A stretch of 64,000 nt of DNA from SZUA-35 sp963781035 (GCA_963781035.1 CAWAEN010000007.1:124001-188000); one strand, 5' to 3'; shown: positions 18,976 through 28,000, counted from the stretch's first letter. The notes: generated from the sequence alone by a model not told the origin. Made by a program: numbers and translations.

Positions 18976-19416
18976 TCAGGACAGATCCGACGGTGGCCAC
19001 GCGGGATCGAGTTGTCGTAGGAAGAGCGCACAACGCTCGTCCTCGTCGACCTCGCCGATGTCGGCCGCGGTCTGTTGTAGTCCGGCGAGCGCTCGGAGGA
19101 ATCCGCGATTGGTCTGGTGCTGCCAACGCACGAAACCGGAGCCCCTCCAGCCATTCTGGCGGAGCGTGTCGAGGCCTCGGTGATAACCGACTCGGAACGC
19201 TGCGTAGCGTTCGATCGGGTGGCGGCCCATTTCCCCGAGTCGTGCCCATCCATCGATGAATCGAGGGTTGGCGGCCACCACTTCGGAGATTGCCTGCCGG
19301 CGTTGGTCCTCGTCGACGATGGCGAGCGCCGCGGCGAGTGCGGTGGCAGCCTCGGGAAACAGGTCGGGCAGGACGGTCTCGGGTGGTCCGCTGCGGGAGA
19401 GTCCGATCTCGGTCAT
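18976..19416 (-). CDS. DUF3151 family protein
   Basis: 146 residues. The conserved core is VVAANPRFIDGWARLGEMG, YAAFRVGYHRGLDTLRQNGW, then NRGFLRALAGLQQTAADIGE and DEDERCALFLRQLDP. This matches the actinobacterial DUF3151 pattern (GYHRGLD, GW, NRGFLR, IGExDExxRC). Function unknown; it is widespread in actinomycetes beside central-metabolism genes. The ATG at 19416 overlaps the pyk stop by one base (ATGA), so I prefer it to the ATG at 19425. Confidence 0.88.
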   Translation of the reverse strand: MTEIGLSRSGPPETVLPDLFPEAATALAAALAIVDEDQRRQAISEVVAANPRFIDGWARLGEMGRHPIERYAAFRVGYHRGLDTLRQNGWRGSGFVRWQHQTNRGFLRALAGLQQTAADIGEVDEDERCALFLRQLDPAWPPSDLS

Positions 19417-20843
19417 CAGGGGCACCTGGCCATGCGGAGGGTGTCGGTGGCGCCGACCGTCGCCGAGCTGCCTCCGAGGACGGCGACCACCTCTCCGGAG
19501 CGAATGTGGCCCCGGTCTCGTGCGACTTCGAGGGCGTGCTGGACGGCTTCGGCGTTGTCACCGATGCGGTCGATGAGGATGGGTGTGGCCCCCCAGCTCA
19601 TCATGAGCTGGCGGACTGTCCTCGGCTCCGGGCTGAACCCGAGGATCTTCGCCTGCGGCCGGAATCGGGCGATGGCTCGAACGGTGAACCCCGATCGTGT
19701 GATGCAGATGATGGTCTTGGCGCCCATTTCGGACGCCGCTCGCCAGGTGGCCAGGGTCATCACGTCGGTGACGGCCGCATCGACGCTCTGGGGCTCGGTG
19801 AGGCGGTCGCGTCTGATGGTGTGGGCCCAGCCGGCGTAGTCGAACTCGACGTCGGCCCGAGCGGCGATTCTGGCCATTGTGGCAACCACGTGGGCGGGGT
19901 CGTTCCCGACGGCGGTCTCGCCCGAGAGCATCACCGCTGAGGTGCCGTCGAAGACGGCGTTGGCGACATCGGAGGCCTCGGCTCGGGTGGGCGACGGCGA
20001 CGTGATCATGCTCTCGAGCATCTGGGTGGCCGTGATCGCCGGGCGGCCGAGCGCGATACAGCGCTCGATGATGTCCTTCTGGAGGTGGGGAAGCTCCTCG
20101 ATCGGCATCTCCGAACCGAGATCGCCGCGAGCGACCATGACGGCGCCGGACGCTCGGATGATGCCGTCGAGGTTCTCGACGGCGGCCCGTGTCTCGATCT
20201 TGGCGACGACGAGCGGTCCGCGCGGCGCCGGTTCGAGACCGACTCGTCGGATGTCGTGGGCAGAGCGCACGAAGGAGACGGCGACGAAGTCGACGTCGAC
20301 GTCGACGAACGCGTCGAGGAGGCGAAGGTCCTCCGGTGTCGGCGTGCTCATCTGGAGCCGATCGGAGGGGATGTGGACGCCGGGGCGACCTTGTGTCTTG
20401 CCGCCGAAGAGCACGCGTCCCTCGAGGGCGTTGCCGTTGTTGCCGACGATCTCGAGCTGGATGGCGCCGTCGCCGAGTGCGAGTCGGTCGCCGGGCAGGA
20501 CGTCGGTGAGCAGGGTTTCGTAGTCGACGAAGAAGCGCGTCGCCGACGACGGGTCATTGCCCGGCAGCAGCTCGATCGTCGAGCCCTCCTCGAGGTGTAC
20601 CTCGTCCGCGAACTTGCCGAGCCGAACCTTGGGTCCGGGCAGGTCGGCGAGGATGCCGAGCGGGCGGCCGACCTCGTCGCTCACCTTGCGAAGGCGATGG
20701 AATCGTTCGAGGCTGTCCTCGAGCGTCCCATGCGAGAGGTTCAGACGCGCGACGTCCATCCCTGCCTCCATCATGTCCTTCAGGACGCGCTCGTCGTCAG
20801 ACGCGGGGCCGATGGTTGCGATGATCTTCGTTCGCCTGGTCAC
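19416..20843 (-). CDS. pyk: Pyruvate kinase
   Basis: 475 residues, intact. Catalyses phosphoenolpyruvate + ADP to pyruvate + ATP. The N-terminus TKIIATIGPASDDERVL is typical. MDVARLNLSHGT, LADLPGPKVRLG, the catalytic strand VVAKIETRAAVENLDGI, MVARGDLGSEMP and TQMLESMITSPSPTRAEASD, then GTSAVMLSGETAVG follow in family order. A C-terminal alpha/beta regulatory domain is present. The GTG start lies 7 bases after TAGCCT on the minus strand, so it is leaderless. This -10 box overlaps that of the divergent phosphatase gene. Confidence 0.95.
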   Translation of the reverse strand: MTRRTKIIATIGPASDDERVLKDMMEAGMDVARLNLSHGTLEDSLERFHRLRKVSDEVGRPLGILADLPGPKVRLGKFADEVHLEEGSTIELLPGNDPSSATRFFVDYETLLTDVLPGDRLALGDGAIQLEIVGNNGNALEGRVLFGGKTQGRPGVHIPSDRLQMSTPTPEDLRLLDAFVDVDVDFVAVSFVRSAHDIRRVGLEPAPRGPLVVAKIETRAAVENLDGIIRASGAVMVARGDLGSEMPIEELPHLQKDIIERCIALGRPAITATQMLESMITSPSPTRAEASDVANAVFDGTSAVMLSGETAVGNDPAHVVATMARIAARADVEFDYAGWAHTIRRDRLTEPQSVDAAVTDVMTLATWRAASEMGAKTIICITRSGFTVRAIARFRPQAKILGFSPEPRTVRQLMMSWGATPILIDRIGDNAEAVQHALEVARDRGHIRSGEVVAVLGGSSATVGATDTLRMARCP

Positions 20844-20869
20844 GCAGCTGAGGCTACCGTCCCCGACGT
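20844..20869. promoter_or_regulatory. 26-bp divergent promoter with overlapping -10 boxes (pyk / histidine phosphatase)
   Basis: AGGCTACCGT at 20851-20860 holds TAGCCT on the minus strand (7 bases before the pyk GTG) and TACCGT on the plus strand (9 bases before the phosphatase ATG). The two share the central TA, so both start codons are served from 26 bp. Confidence 0.55.
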
Positions 20870-21468
20870 ATGGAGCTGATCATTGTCCGCCATGGCCGCC
20901 CGGAACGCATCGAGCATGCAGACGGGGAGGTGGCCGATCCCGAGTTGACCGACGTTGGCCATCGCCAGGCTGCGGCCCTGGCCGAGTGGATGAAGGTCGA
21001 GCACATCGACTCGCTCTACGTGAGCCCGATGGCCAGAGCTCGTCAGACGTCTGTCCCGCTCGAGTCGTTGCTCGGGATGGAAGCCACGGTCGTTCCCGGG
21101 GTGCGAGAGTTCGACGACGGCGAGTCTGCCTACATCCCGATGGAGGACCTGAAGGCCGACAAGGAGGCATGGCGGGCGTATCTGGCCGAGAACGAGCAGA
21201 TGACCCGCGACGAGTTTCGGGCCGAGGTCCTTGATGCGCTGGCAGCCATCACCGGTTCGAACCGGGGCGGCGTGTCGCCGTGGTGTGTCACGGCGGAGTG
21301 ATCAACACGTACGCATCTGACGTGCTCGGGTTGGGTGGAGCGATGTTCTTCGCTCCCGACTACACGAGCATCAACCGGTTCATGGTCGCGTCGTCAGGCG
21401 AACGATCCATCGTGAGTCTCAACGACACCGGCCACCTGCGGGCCACCCCGCACCTGCTTCTGCGCTGA
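20870..21468 (+). CDS. Histidine phosphatase superfamily (phosphoglycerate-mutase-like), one frameshift
   Basis: About 198 residues. MELIIVRHGRPERIEHADGE carries the phospho-accepting RHG motif (His 8). VSPMARARQTSVPLESLLG and GVREFDDGES are typical, and the second catalytic His is in VCHGGVINTYASDVLG. A frame change near 21275 lies between DALAAITGSNRGG and VAVVCHGG. Such enzymes dephosphorylate sugar phosphates or nucleotides; the substrate is not predictable. It is divergent from pyk with a shared promoter core. Confidence 0.87.
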
Positions 21469-21502
21469 TCGGACCTGCTTCGGCGCGACCCGACGGGCAA
21501 GA

Positions 21503-22687
21503 TCAGTTGCGGGGCACCTGGGTCCAGGCGATCTCCTTGTCGGTGCGGACGTCACCGGGCAGGCCGAGGACTCGTTCGCCGAGGATGTTCTTCATGACCT
21601 CGGTGGTGCCGCCCTCGATCGAGTTCGCTCTGCTCCGCAGGAACGCCTTCTGCGGCGACGAGAAGGCCATCGACGTTTCCGGCTGTTCGAGGTCGTACGG
21701 GCCGTAGAGCATGCCTTCGGGACCCATCAGGTTCATGGTGAACGAGTAGATGTCCTTGTTGAGGTCAGCCGATGCCATCTTGCCGACTGAACCCTCCGGG
21801 CCCGGCGTGCCCGACTTGCGGTTCTGGGATGCGCGGATGTTGGTGAGGCGATGAACCTCGGAACGGATCCAGAGCTTCATGAACTCGTCGCGCTCGTTGG
21901 CCGATACGTCTCCGTCGAGGAGCGCCTTCTGTGCCACGGCAATGGGTCCCGATCCCTTCGGTGGGACCGTGCCGCCGATCGAGACCCGCTCGTTCATGAG
22001 CGTGGTCAGTGAGACTCGCCAACCCTCGCCGATGTCACCAAGGCGTTCGGCGTCCGGCACGCGGGCGTCGGTGAAATAGACCTCGTTGAATTCGGCTTCG
22101 CCGGTCATCTGGCGCAGTGGTCGAACCTCGACGCCGGGCTGTTCCATGTCGACCACGAAGTAGGTCAGACCCTTGTGTTTCGGTTGGTCTGGGTCGGTAC
22201 GGGCGACGAGCATGCCCCACTTCGAGAGATGGGCAAGCGTGGTCCACACCTTCTGGCCGTTCACGATCCATTCGTCCCCGTCGCGCTCTGCCCTGGTGGC
22301 CAGGCCGGCGACGTCGCTCCCCGCTCCGGGTTCGGAGAACAGCTGGCACCACACCTCCTCGCCGGTGAACAACGGTCGGAGGTACCGGGCTTTCTGTTCG
22401 TCCGTGCCGTGAGCCACGATCGTCGGTGCTCCCATGCCGTAGCCGATCGGGTTCCGGTAGTAGGGCGTCGGTGCCCCGGCCTCGGCCAGGACTCGGTTGA
22501 CGACCGTCTGGAGCCTCGGGGCCAGGCCAAGGCCGCCGTTGCCCTCGGGAAAGTGCACCCAGGCGAGGCCGGCGTCGAATTGGGCGCCGAGGAAATCGGT
22601 CGCAGACGCCATCGCGGGGTCGGTGGCGGCGAGCAGAGCCTGGCAGCGTGCATCGATGTCGGATTCGAGAGTCGTGACAGCGGTCAT
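21503..22687 (-). CDS. Acyl-CoA dehydrogenase
   Basis: 394 residues, intact. FAD-dependent alpha-beta desaturation of an acyl-CoA thioester. LFSEPGAGSDVAGLATRAER and WIVNGQKVWTTLAH are the two flavin/substrate signatures, and the C-terminal helical bundle ends in SIEGGTTEVMKNILGERVLGLP, where TEVMKN is the FAD-binding tail. The sequence type (PYYRNPIGYGMGAPT, MNERVSIGG) resembles the FadE proteins used on branched or sterol-like substrates, but specificity is a guess. The ATG at 22687 has TACGAT eight bases upstream. The flavin reductase gene lies 38 bases upstream in the same direction. Confidence 0.92.
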   Translation of the reverse strand: MTAVTTLESDIDARCQALLAATDPAMASATDFLGAQFDAGLAWVHFPEGNGGLGLAPRLQTVVNRVLAEAGAPTPYYRNPIGYGMGAPTIVAHGTDEQKARYLRPLFTGEEVWCQLFSEPGAGSDVAGLATRAERDGDEWIVNGQKVWTTLAHLSKWGMLVARTDPDQPKHKGLTYFVVDMEQPGVEVRPLRQMTGEAEFNEVYFTDARVPDAERLGDIGEGWRVSLTTLMNERVSIGGTVPPKGSGPIAVAQKALLDGDVSANERDEFMKLWIRSEVHRLTNIRASQNRKSGTPGPEGSVGKMASADLNKDIYSFTMNLMGPEGMLYGPYDLEQPETSMAFSSPQKAFLRSRANSIEGGTTEVMKNILGERVLGLPGDVRTDKEIAWTQVPRN

Positions 22688-22725
22688 GGAGCCAGATCGT
22701 AGGATGGCACGTCTGAACGACCCAA

Positions 22726-23289
22726 TCAGCCTGCGCTCTGGGCCTCGGCCACTCGCTCGAGCAACTGATCGCGAATTGAAACGCCCTTCTCCCGCGCGTT
22801 GTCCCCCGTCACTCGCCAACCGTGGCGGGCCGAATACAGCAGCGGCGGCTCGCCCAGGCGTCCTTCCCTGACCTTGGTGATGGTGGCGAAGAAGAGATCG
22901 TGGTCGATCGGGCCCGCGGCCTCTCGAACCTCGAACGTCTCGCAGGTGAGGTAGGCGATCGAATCAGGCACGTACGGAAGCCCGTCCTCGTCGATGGCGA
23001 CGAGTTCTTCTGCGACGTAGCCGAACTTGCGGCCGGGGTAGCTGAAGTACTGGCCGGCCATGATCTGATCGGCAGCCAGGATCGACACGCTGAAACGGCC
23101 AGAGGCGATCATCAGCGGATGCGTGTCGTGTTTCGGGCTCACCGACGCCATCACGATCGGTTCGTCGAACGCGATCTGGGTGACCCAGTGGGACGTGTAG
23201 GCGCGGACGAGACCGTCGTGACTCGCGCCGACCACCTGCACACCTTTGATCATCTGGCCGAGTGAGCGTTTGAGGGTCGGATCGATCAT
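22726..23289 (-). CDS. Flavin reductase-like FMN-binding split-barrel protein
   Basis: 187 residues. The pattern MIKGVQVVGASHDGLVRAYTSHWVTQIAFDEP-like start (residues about 13-44), IVMASVSPKHDTHPLM, FSVSILAADQIMAGQYFSYPGRK and IDHDLFFATITKVREG belongs to the flavin reductase domain family (FMN split barrel). It may supply reduced flavin to an oxygenase or act as an oxidoreductase itself. It is followed by the acyl-CoA dehydrogenase gene on the same strand. No cysteine or metal motif is seen. Confidence 0.87.
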   Translation of the reverse strand: MIDPTLKRSLGQMIKGVQVVGASHDGLVRAYTSHWVTQIAFDEPIVMASVSPKHDTHPLMIASGRFSVSILAADQIMAGQYFSYPGRKFGYVAEELVAIDEDGLPYVPDSIAYLTCETFEVREAAGPIDHDLFFATITKVREGRLGEPPLLYSARHGWRVTGDNAREKGVSIRDQLLERVAEAQSAG

Positions 23290-23330
23290 GGGCGGGCTCC
23301 ATATCTTCGGTGTGTCCGGGGTGTCCGTCG

Positions 23331-24104
23331 TCAGTTGCGGTGGGCGCGCAACCGCTGAGCGGCCATCGTGTGATGGTCTGCTCTTGGCGGCTCGAGCAGG
23401 GCCAGTGCATCACGGACGTCGGCCGCCATGTCGAATCGCCCCACGTTCGCGAGGACCCTGGCGTAGTCGAGCATGAACTCGATCGGGGCGGCAGGTAGCA
23501 CCGCTCGCAGCTCCAGGACCGAAACGAGTTGGGCGAGATCGCCGCTCCGAAGAAGCGCTCCACGGAGGTTCTCGAGGGTGCGGGTGACGATGGCCGTGGC
23601 CGACATGGGCGACAGATGTTCGTCGCGGAGCCCCTCTGCAGGGTGGAGCGAGGCGAACAGGCCCTCGATGTCGGACCGGTCGAGCCGGCGGCCACCGGCG
23701 AAGGGATCGAAGAAGCCTCCACCGTCGGCGGTGCCGAGCAGCACATGACCGGGCAACCCGATGGCGGCCATGTCGACGCCGAGCCGCCGACCGACCTCGA
23801 CGGCGACAACGGCGAGTGACAGTGGAATGCCGGTCCGGCGCCTGAGTACGTGGTGGATGAGCGAGTTCCTCACGTCGTAGTAGTCGACGGCGTTGCCCCG
23901 AAAACCGAGTCGTCCGAACACCTCGGAGAGGAGCGCGGCTGGAGTTCCGATGTCCCCGCAGGCGTCGGCCAGTGCATCGAAGGCGGCAGTGACGCCGTCC
24001 TCGTCCGGCGAATCGTCGGCGATCGAGCCGACCACCGCCATCAGCCGATCGAGTCGCGGGACATCCTCTCGGAGCAGCACCGTCAGGCGCTCGGCCCTCG
24101 TCAC
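23331..24104 (-). CDS. SirB1/transglutaminase-like family protein
   Basis: 257 residues. Core motifs are NAVDYYDVRNSLIHHVLRRR, TGIPLSLAVVAVEVGRRLG, VDMAAIGLPGHVLLG and FFDPFAGGR, which define the SirB1 N-terminal (transglutaminase-like) domain. The second half is helical and repeat-like (LRGALLRSGDLAQLVSVLELR), as in tetratricopeptide-bearing relatives. The classical catalytic cysteine is not obvious in the part corresponding to NSLIHH, so the enzyme activity is open. The GTG start overlaps the stop of the thioesterase gene (24101-24104). Confidence 0.85.
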   Translation of the reverse strand: MTRAERLTVLLREDVPRLDRLMAVVGSIADDSPDEDGVTAAFDALADACGDIGTPAALLSEVFGRLGFRGNAVDYYDVRNSLIHHVLRRRTGIPLSLAVVAVEVGRRLGVDMAAIGLPGHVLLGTADGGGFFDPFAGGRRLDRSDIEGLFASLHPAEGLRDEHLSPMSATAIVTRTLENLRGALLRSGDLAQLVSVLELRAVLPAAPIEFMLDYARVLANVGRFDMAADVRDALALLEPPRADHHTMAAQRLRAHRN

Positions 24105-24895
24105 GGTGTCGAGATGGTGAGCCCGATGAGGCTCTGGGTCGATGATCCGATCGTGCCGTCGACGTCGAAGAGGCGCGTCGTGCACAGGCCGATCCCATCC
24201 GGTCCGACTCGGGTGACGGCGTCGATGCCTACCCATTCGCCCCGTAGCGAGCGATGGAGGGCGATCGTCAGGTCGGCATTGATGAGGCCGACGCCGGCCA
24301 TGAAGTCGTACACCGAGCTGATGCCGGATGCGATGTCTGCAGCTGCTGCCACCCGCATCAGAGGTGAGGTCGCAACACCGGCGATGATGGGCTGCCGCAG
24401 CCGGATCCACTCGACGGCGGCGCCGGGTTGTTCGAACCCGCCGGCGATGACGCGATGTTCGATTGCGTCCCTGTGGAAGGCGGTGTTGTCTCCCGAGGCC
24501 CACGTCGGAGGAACGAGCGGGGTCGCCTGCTGTGGCTCGCCGGGTTCTTCGGTCGGCCGCCACCCTGGGTCGGGCAGCTCTGCGGTGGCCAGCAACAAGG
24601 CTCGTGCTGTTGCCACGACCGTGTCGCCGTCGAGGAGAGAGGCGGACGCGTGAGCAACCCGCCTGCTCACGGGTTCGCGATCGACCGACACGGTCAGGGT
24701 CGTCAGCGGCACGGGACGAACGAGTTCGACCGAGATCCGTGCCACTCGTTCAGTGGGTTCGGTCACTGACTCGACCAGGTAGGTGAGCAGCGCAGCGGGC
24801 GGCCCGCCGTGCTGTGCGTCCGGCCGCCACGGACCACCGGTCAGCGCAGTCGACTGGAAACCGCCACGGCCGTCGGGGACGAACAACGATTCCAT
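24101..24895 (-). CDS. Acyl-CoA thioesterase, double-hotdog family
   Basis: 264 residues, intact. The first hotdog has GPWRPDAQHGGPPAALLTYL (the HGGPPAALL segment is typical) and VARISVELVRPVPLTTL; the second has AAAADIASGISSVYDF, NADLTIALHRSLRGEWVGI and TTRLFDVDGTIGSSTQSL. Hydrolyses acyl-CoA esters to free acid and CoA in the cytosol; chain preference unknown. It is transcribed away from the acyl-CoA ligase gene, 61 bp apart. TACGTT ends 6 bases before the ATG at 24895. Confidence 0.88.
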   Translation of the reverse strand: MESLFVPDGRGGFQSTALTGGPWRPDAQHGGPPAALLTYLVESVTEPTERVARISVELVRPVPLTTLTVSVDREPVSRRVAHASASLLDGDTVVATARALLLATAELPDPGWRPTEEPGEPQQATPLVPPTWASGDNTAFHRDAIEHRVIAGGFEQPGAAVEWIRLRQPIIAGVATSPLMRVAAAADIASGISSVYDFMAGVGLINADLTIALHRSLRGEWVGIDAVTRVGPDGIGLCTTRLFDVDGTIGSSTQSLIGLTISTP

Positions 24896-24956
24896 GGAGG
24901 GAACGTAGCTGGCCCCAACTGGCAGACGAAGTTCAGGACTTCTACATTTCGCACCC
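24896..24956. promoter_or_regulatory. Divergent leaderless promoters (thioesterase / acyl-CoA ligase)
   Basis: Minus strand: TACGTT (24907-24902) six bases before the thioesterase ATG. Plus strand: TACATT (24943-24948) eight bases before the ligase ATG. No ribosome binding site is seen for either. Confidence 0.5.
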
Positions 24957-26501
24957 ATGTACCCCGGACTCCATGCCGAATCGACACCAGACAAGCCCGC
25001 AGTGATCCTTGCCTCCAGCGGGCAAGTGATCACGTACGCAGAGCTGGACGAGGAGGCAAACCGGGTATCGCAGTTGTTCCGAGCCGCCGGCCTGCGCCCG
25101 GGCGATCACGTGGCCTTCTGTCTCGAGAATCATCCGCGGTTCCTGTCCTTCGCCTGGGGATGCCACTACGCGGGCCTCGTCTACACGGCGATGTCGAGTC
25201 GGCTCACGACCGAGGAGATGGAGTACATCGTCAACAATTGTGGTGCTCAGGCGTTCGTGAGCTCCAACTACAAACGCGAACAGGCCGCAGAGCTCGTCGA
25301 CAAGATGCCGAATGTCTCGATGCGATTGATGATGGACGGCGTGATCGACGGCTACGAGTCGTACGAGGACGCCGTTGCCGGGGCGCCGGCGGAGCCGCTC
25401 ACCGGTCGGGTCGCAGGATTCGACATGTTGTACAGCTCCGGCACGACGGGCATGCCCAAGGGGGTGAAGCCGAATACCGAGCAGCTGCCTCTCGAGGAGG
25501 CAGGCACGGGTGTCTCGGCACTACTCGGCTTGCTCTTCGGCATGGACAGCGAGAAGGTCTACCTCTCCCCTGCGCCGCTCTATCACGCGGCGCCGCTCCG
25601 CTTCTGCATGGCGACACAGGTGCTCGGGTCGACGGTCGTGGTGATGGAACGGTTCGATCCCGAGGAATACCTGCGGGCCATCGAGACGCACCGAGTCACC
25701 CACAGTCAGGTGGTGCCGACCATGTTCGTGCGGCTGTTGAAGCTCGACCCCGAGGTCCGCTCCCGATTCGATGTCAGCTCCCTCGAGACCGTCATCCACG
25801 CCGCCGCTCCCTGCCCCGTAGCGGTCAAGGAGCAGATGATCGACTGGTTCGGTCCGGTCATCCACGAGTACTACGCGGGCACCGAGGGAAATGGCTTCGT
25901 GTACTGCAACTCGGAGATGTGGCTCGGCCACAAGGGCACCGTCGGCATGCCGATCAACTGCACGGTCCACGTCGTCGACGAGGACGGTCGAGAGGTCGAT
26001 CCCGGCGAGGAGGGCACGATCTATTTCGGGGGTGGTTCGACGTTCGAGTACCACGGTGATCCGGCCAAGACCGAGGGTTCTCGCCATCCGAAGGGGTGGA
26101 GCACGTTGGGCGATGTCGGCAAGGTCGACGAGGACGGGTTTCTGTACCTGACCGACCGCAAGGCGTACATGATCATCTCCGGCGGCGTGAACATCTATCC
26201 GCAGGAGGCCGAGAACATCCTCACCATGCACCCCAAGGTCTTCGATGTCGCTGTCATCGGTGTTCCGAACACGGACTTCGGCGAGGAGGTGAAGGCGATC
26301 GTGCAACTGGCCGAGGGCATCGAACCATCCGACGAGGTCGGTCGAGAGATCATCGCCTTCTGCAAGGAGCATCTCGCCGACGTGAAATGCCCTCGAACCG
26401 TCGATTTCCGTGACGAACTGCCCCGCCACCCAACCGGCAAGCTCTACAAACGGCTGCTGAAGGACGAATACTGGGCCGGCCACGAGAGCCGGATCATCTA
26501 G
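24957..26501 (+). CDS. AMP-forming acyl-CoA synthetase (FadD-like)
   Basis: 514 residues, intact. Activates a carboxylic acid with ATP and CoA. The A3 phosphate-binding motif is LYSSGTTGMPKGVKP (about residues 158-172). YYAGTEGNG is the A5 motif, STLGDVGKVDEDGFLYLTDR the A7/A8 region, and HPTGKLYKRLL contains the C-terminal catalytic lysine (A10). Resembles the FadD-type ligases with substrates such as fatty or steroid-derived acids; specificity cannot be read. Transcribed divergently from the thioesterase. Only one base separates its stop from the convergent XRE gene's stop. Confidence 0.93.
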   Translation: MYPGLHAESTPDKPAVILASSGQVITYAELDEEANRVSQLFRAAGLRPGDHVAFCLENHPRFLSFAWGCHYAGLVYTAMSSRLTTEEMEYIVNNCGAQAFVSSNYKREQAAELVDKMPNVSMRLMMDGVIDGYESYEDAVAGAPAEPLTGRVAGFDMLYSSGTTGMPKGVKPNTEQLPLEEAGTGVSALLGLLFGMDSEKVYLSPAPLYHAAPLRFCMATQVLGSTVVVMERFDPEEYLRAIETHRVTHSQVVPTMFVRLLKLDPEVRSRFDVSSLETVIHAAAPCPVAVKEQMIDWFGPVIHEYYAGTEGNGFVYCNSEMWLGHKGTVGMPINCTVHVVDEDGREVDPGEEGTIYFGGGSTFEYHGDPAKTEGSRHPKGWSTLGDVGKVDEDGFLYLTDRKAYMIISGGVNIYPQEAENILTMHPKVFDVAVIGVPNTDFGEEVKAIVQLAEGIEPSDEVGREIIAFCKEHLADVKCPRTVDFRDELPRHPTGKLYKRLLKDEYWAGHESRII

Positions 26502-26502
26502 C

Positions 26503-27114
26503 TCAGTCGTCGCCCTCGAGGCGCAGCAGGCCCCGATCGTCCTGGATCAGCGACTTGGCGCTGATCCGTTCTCTCGATGCAGAGATGAGCTGCTCGGTGT
26601 GTTTCCACGGCAGGCGCAAGGCTCGGACGGCGTCGACGACCAGATCCTCGTCGTCGAGGTCGAGCAACGTCATCACCAGATCGAGTTCGCTCTCGCGCAT
26701 CACGACCGCAGCCGTGGGATCGCTGGACCGAAGCAGTCTGATGCCGTCGGCAACCGACTCGAGAATCGACGCATTCGTCGCATCGTTGCTGTCGTACGCG
26801 ATCGGGAGCCAGCCGAACCAGATGACGCAGGCAACGGGGTCGACAGTCGGCGCGGTCCGCTGGATCATCACATCGGTGCCGAGCCGATCGGCATCGATGC
26901 CGTAGAAGGCGGCCATGCGTTCGATCGTGGCGGGATCGGGATGCGACGACCCGCTCTCGAGATCGCGGAGATCGCGCGGCGTCATCCCGATGCCGACCGC
27001 GGCGACATCCAGGGTGTGGCCACGGATCTGGCGAACTTTCGTCAATGCCTCGCAGAGCGGGGCACTGATGGTGTCGACGTCGGTGGAGTGCTGGTCGTCA
27101 TTGAAATCGGACAC
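26503..27114 (-). CDS. XRE-family helix-turn-helix protein
   Basis: 203 residues from the GTG at 27114 (reading VSDFNDDQHSTDVDTISAPL). The N-terminal HTH is LTKVRQIRGHTLDVAAVGIG, MTPRDLRDLESGSSHPDPAT and IERMAAFYGIDADRL. The C-terminal half is unassigned and carries VACVIWFGWLPIAYDSND. Longer open frame upstream of 27114 is antisense noise and was dropped. It sits between the acyl-CoA ligase (convergent) and a crotonase gene (same strand, 50 bases upstream), so it may control acyl-CoA genes. Confidence 0.8.
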   Translation of the reverse strand: MSDFNDDQHSTDVDTISAPLCEALTKVRQIRGHTLDVAAVGIGMTPRDLRDLESGSSHPDPATIERMAAFYGIDADRLGTDVMIQRTAPTVDPVACVIWFGWLPIAYDSNDATNASILESVADGIRLLRSSDPTAAVVMRESELDLVMTLLDLDDEDLVVDAVRALRLPWKHTEQLISASRERISAKSLIQDDRGLLRLEGDD

Positions 27115-27164
27115 CCCACTCCATCGGCCCGGACATGGCCGAATTGAACGGAGCGATGGGCGAA

Positions 27165-27974
27165 CTAGTCGCCGGTGAAGACCGGTCGCCGCTTCTCGAG
27201 GAACGCAGCCACGCCCTCCGCGTAGTCGGCGCTGAACATGCATCGGGCGATGGTCGCCGGAGCCGACGGACTGTGGGCGATGGCCTGCTTTGCTGCCAAT
27301 TGGGTCAGCGGAGCCCTCGAGGCCATCGTGGTTGCCTGGTCGACGACAAACGCCTCGAGCTGGTCCTTGGCGACGACGTGATTGAGCAATCCCCAGCGCA
27401 GGCAGGTCTCGGCGTCGTGGAGATCGCCGGTGTAGACGAGCTCCTTCGTCACGGAGGGGCCGACGAGATCGACGAGGGCCTGGAGGCCTTCTGCGCTGTA
27501 CCCGATCCCGAGTTTGGCCGGCGGGAGCGCCATACGGGTCCCCGGTTCGCCGTAGCGGATGTCGGCGCTGAGGGCGATCGCCAACCCGCCGCCGATGCAG
27601 AATCCGTGGAGCATCGCCAGTGTCGGTTTGGGCAGTTCTTCGATGGCGGCATAGGCCGCGCTGGTCGCCGCCTCGTAGCCGCCACCGGTGCCGGTGCGTT
27701 CGGTCTGGAACTGCGAGATGTCGGCGCCGGCGACGAAGGCTTGTTCGCCTGCTCCGCGAAGCACGATGACCCGAACGGTGGGGTCGGAGGCGAGCTCCGC
27801 ACACCGCTCCGGCACGGCCCGCCACATGTCGATGGTCATGGCGTTCCGCCGCGCCTCGTGGTCGAAGATCAACCAACCGATCGGGCCGTCGCGTCGAACA
27901 GTGACCTTGGCTGGGGCCGCGGAGTCCGGCGGCTCCTCTCGGTCGGGGTCTGGTGTCGGTGTCTTCGGATTCAC
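27165..27974 (-). CDS. Enoyl-CoA hydratase/isomerase (crotonase) family protein
   Basis: 269 residues. Crotonase core: RRNAMTIDMWRAV, AFVAGADISQF (first oxyanion-hole strand) and LHGFCIGGGLAIALSADIRY (second oxyanion-hole glycines). The next segment reads ALPPAKLGIGYSAEGLQAL where most hydratases have a PE glutamate, so the usual catalytic Glu is absent and the reaction may not be hydration. A proline-rich N-terminal extension of about 20 residues precedes the domain. GTG start; TAGTTT on the minus strand ends seven bases upstream. Confidence 0.88.
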   Translation of the reverse strand: MNPKTPTPDPDREEPPDSAAPAKVTVRRDGPIGWLIFDHEARRNAMTIDMWRAVPERCAELASDPTVRVIVLRGAGEQAFVAGADISQFQTERTGTGGGYEAATSAAYAAIEELPKPTLAMLHGFCIGGGLAIALSADIRYGEPGTRMALPPAKLGIGYSAEGLQALVDLVGPSVTKELVYTGDLHDAETCLRWGLLNHVVAKDQLEAFVVDQATTMASRAPLTQLAAKQAIAHSPSAPATIARCMFSADYAEGVAAFLEKRRPVFTGD

Positions 27975-28000
27975 CGGGACGAAACTAGTACGGTTCCCCG
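27975..28000. promoter_or_regulatory. 26-bp divergent promoter with abutting -10 boxes (crotonase / GDPD)
   Basis: Minus strand TAGTTT (27987-27982), 7 bases before the crotonase GTG. Plus strand TACGGT (27989-27994), 6 bases before the GDPD GTG. The boxes are one base apart, so polymerase bound to one should block the other. Confidence 0.55.
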
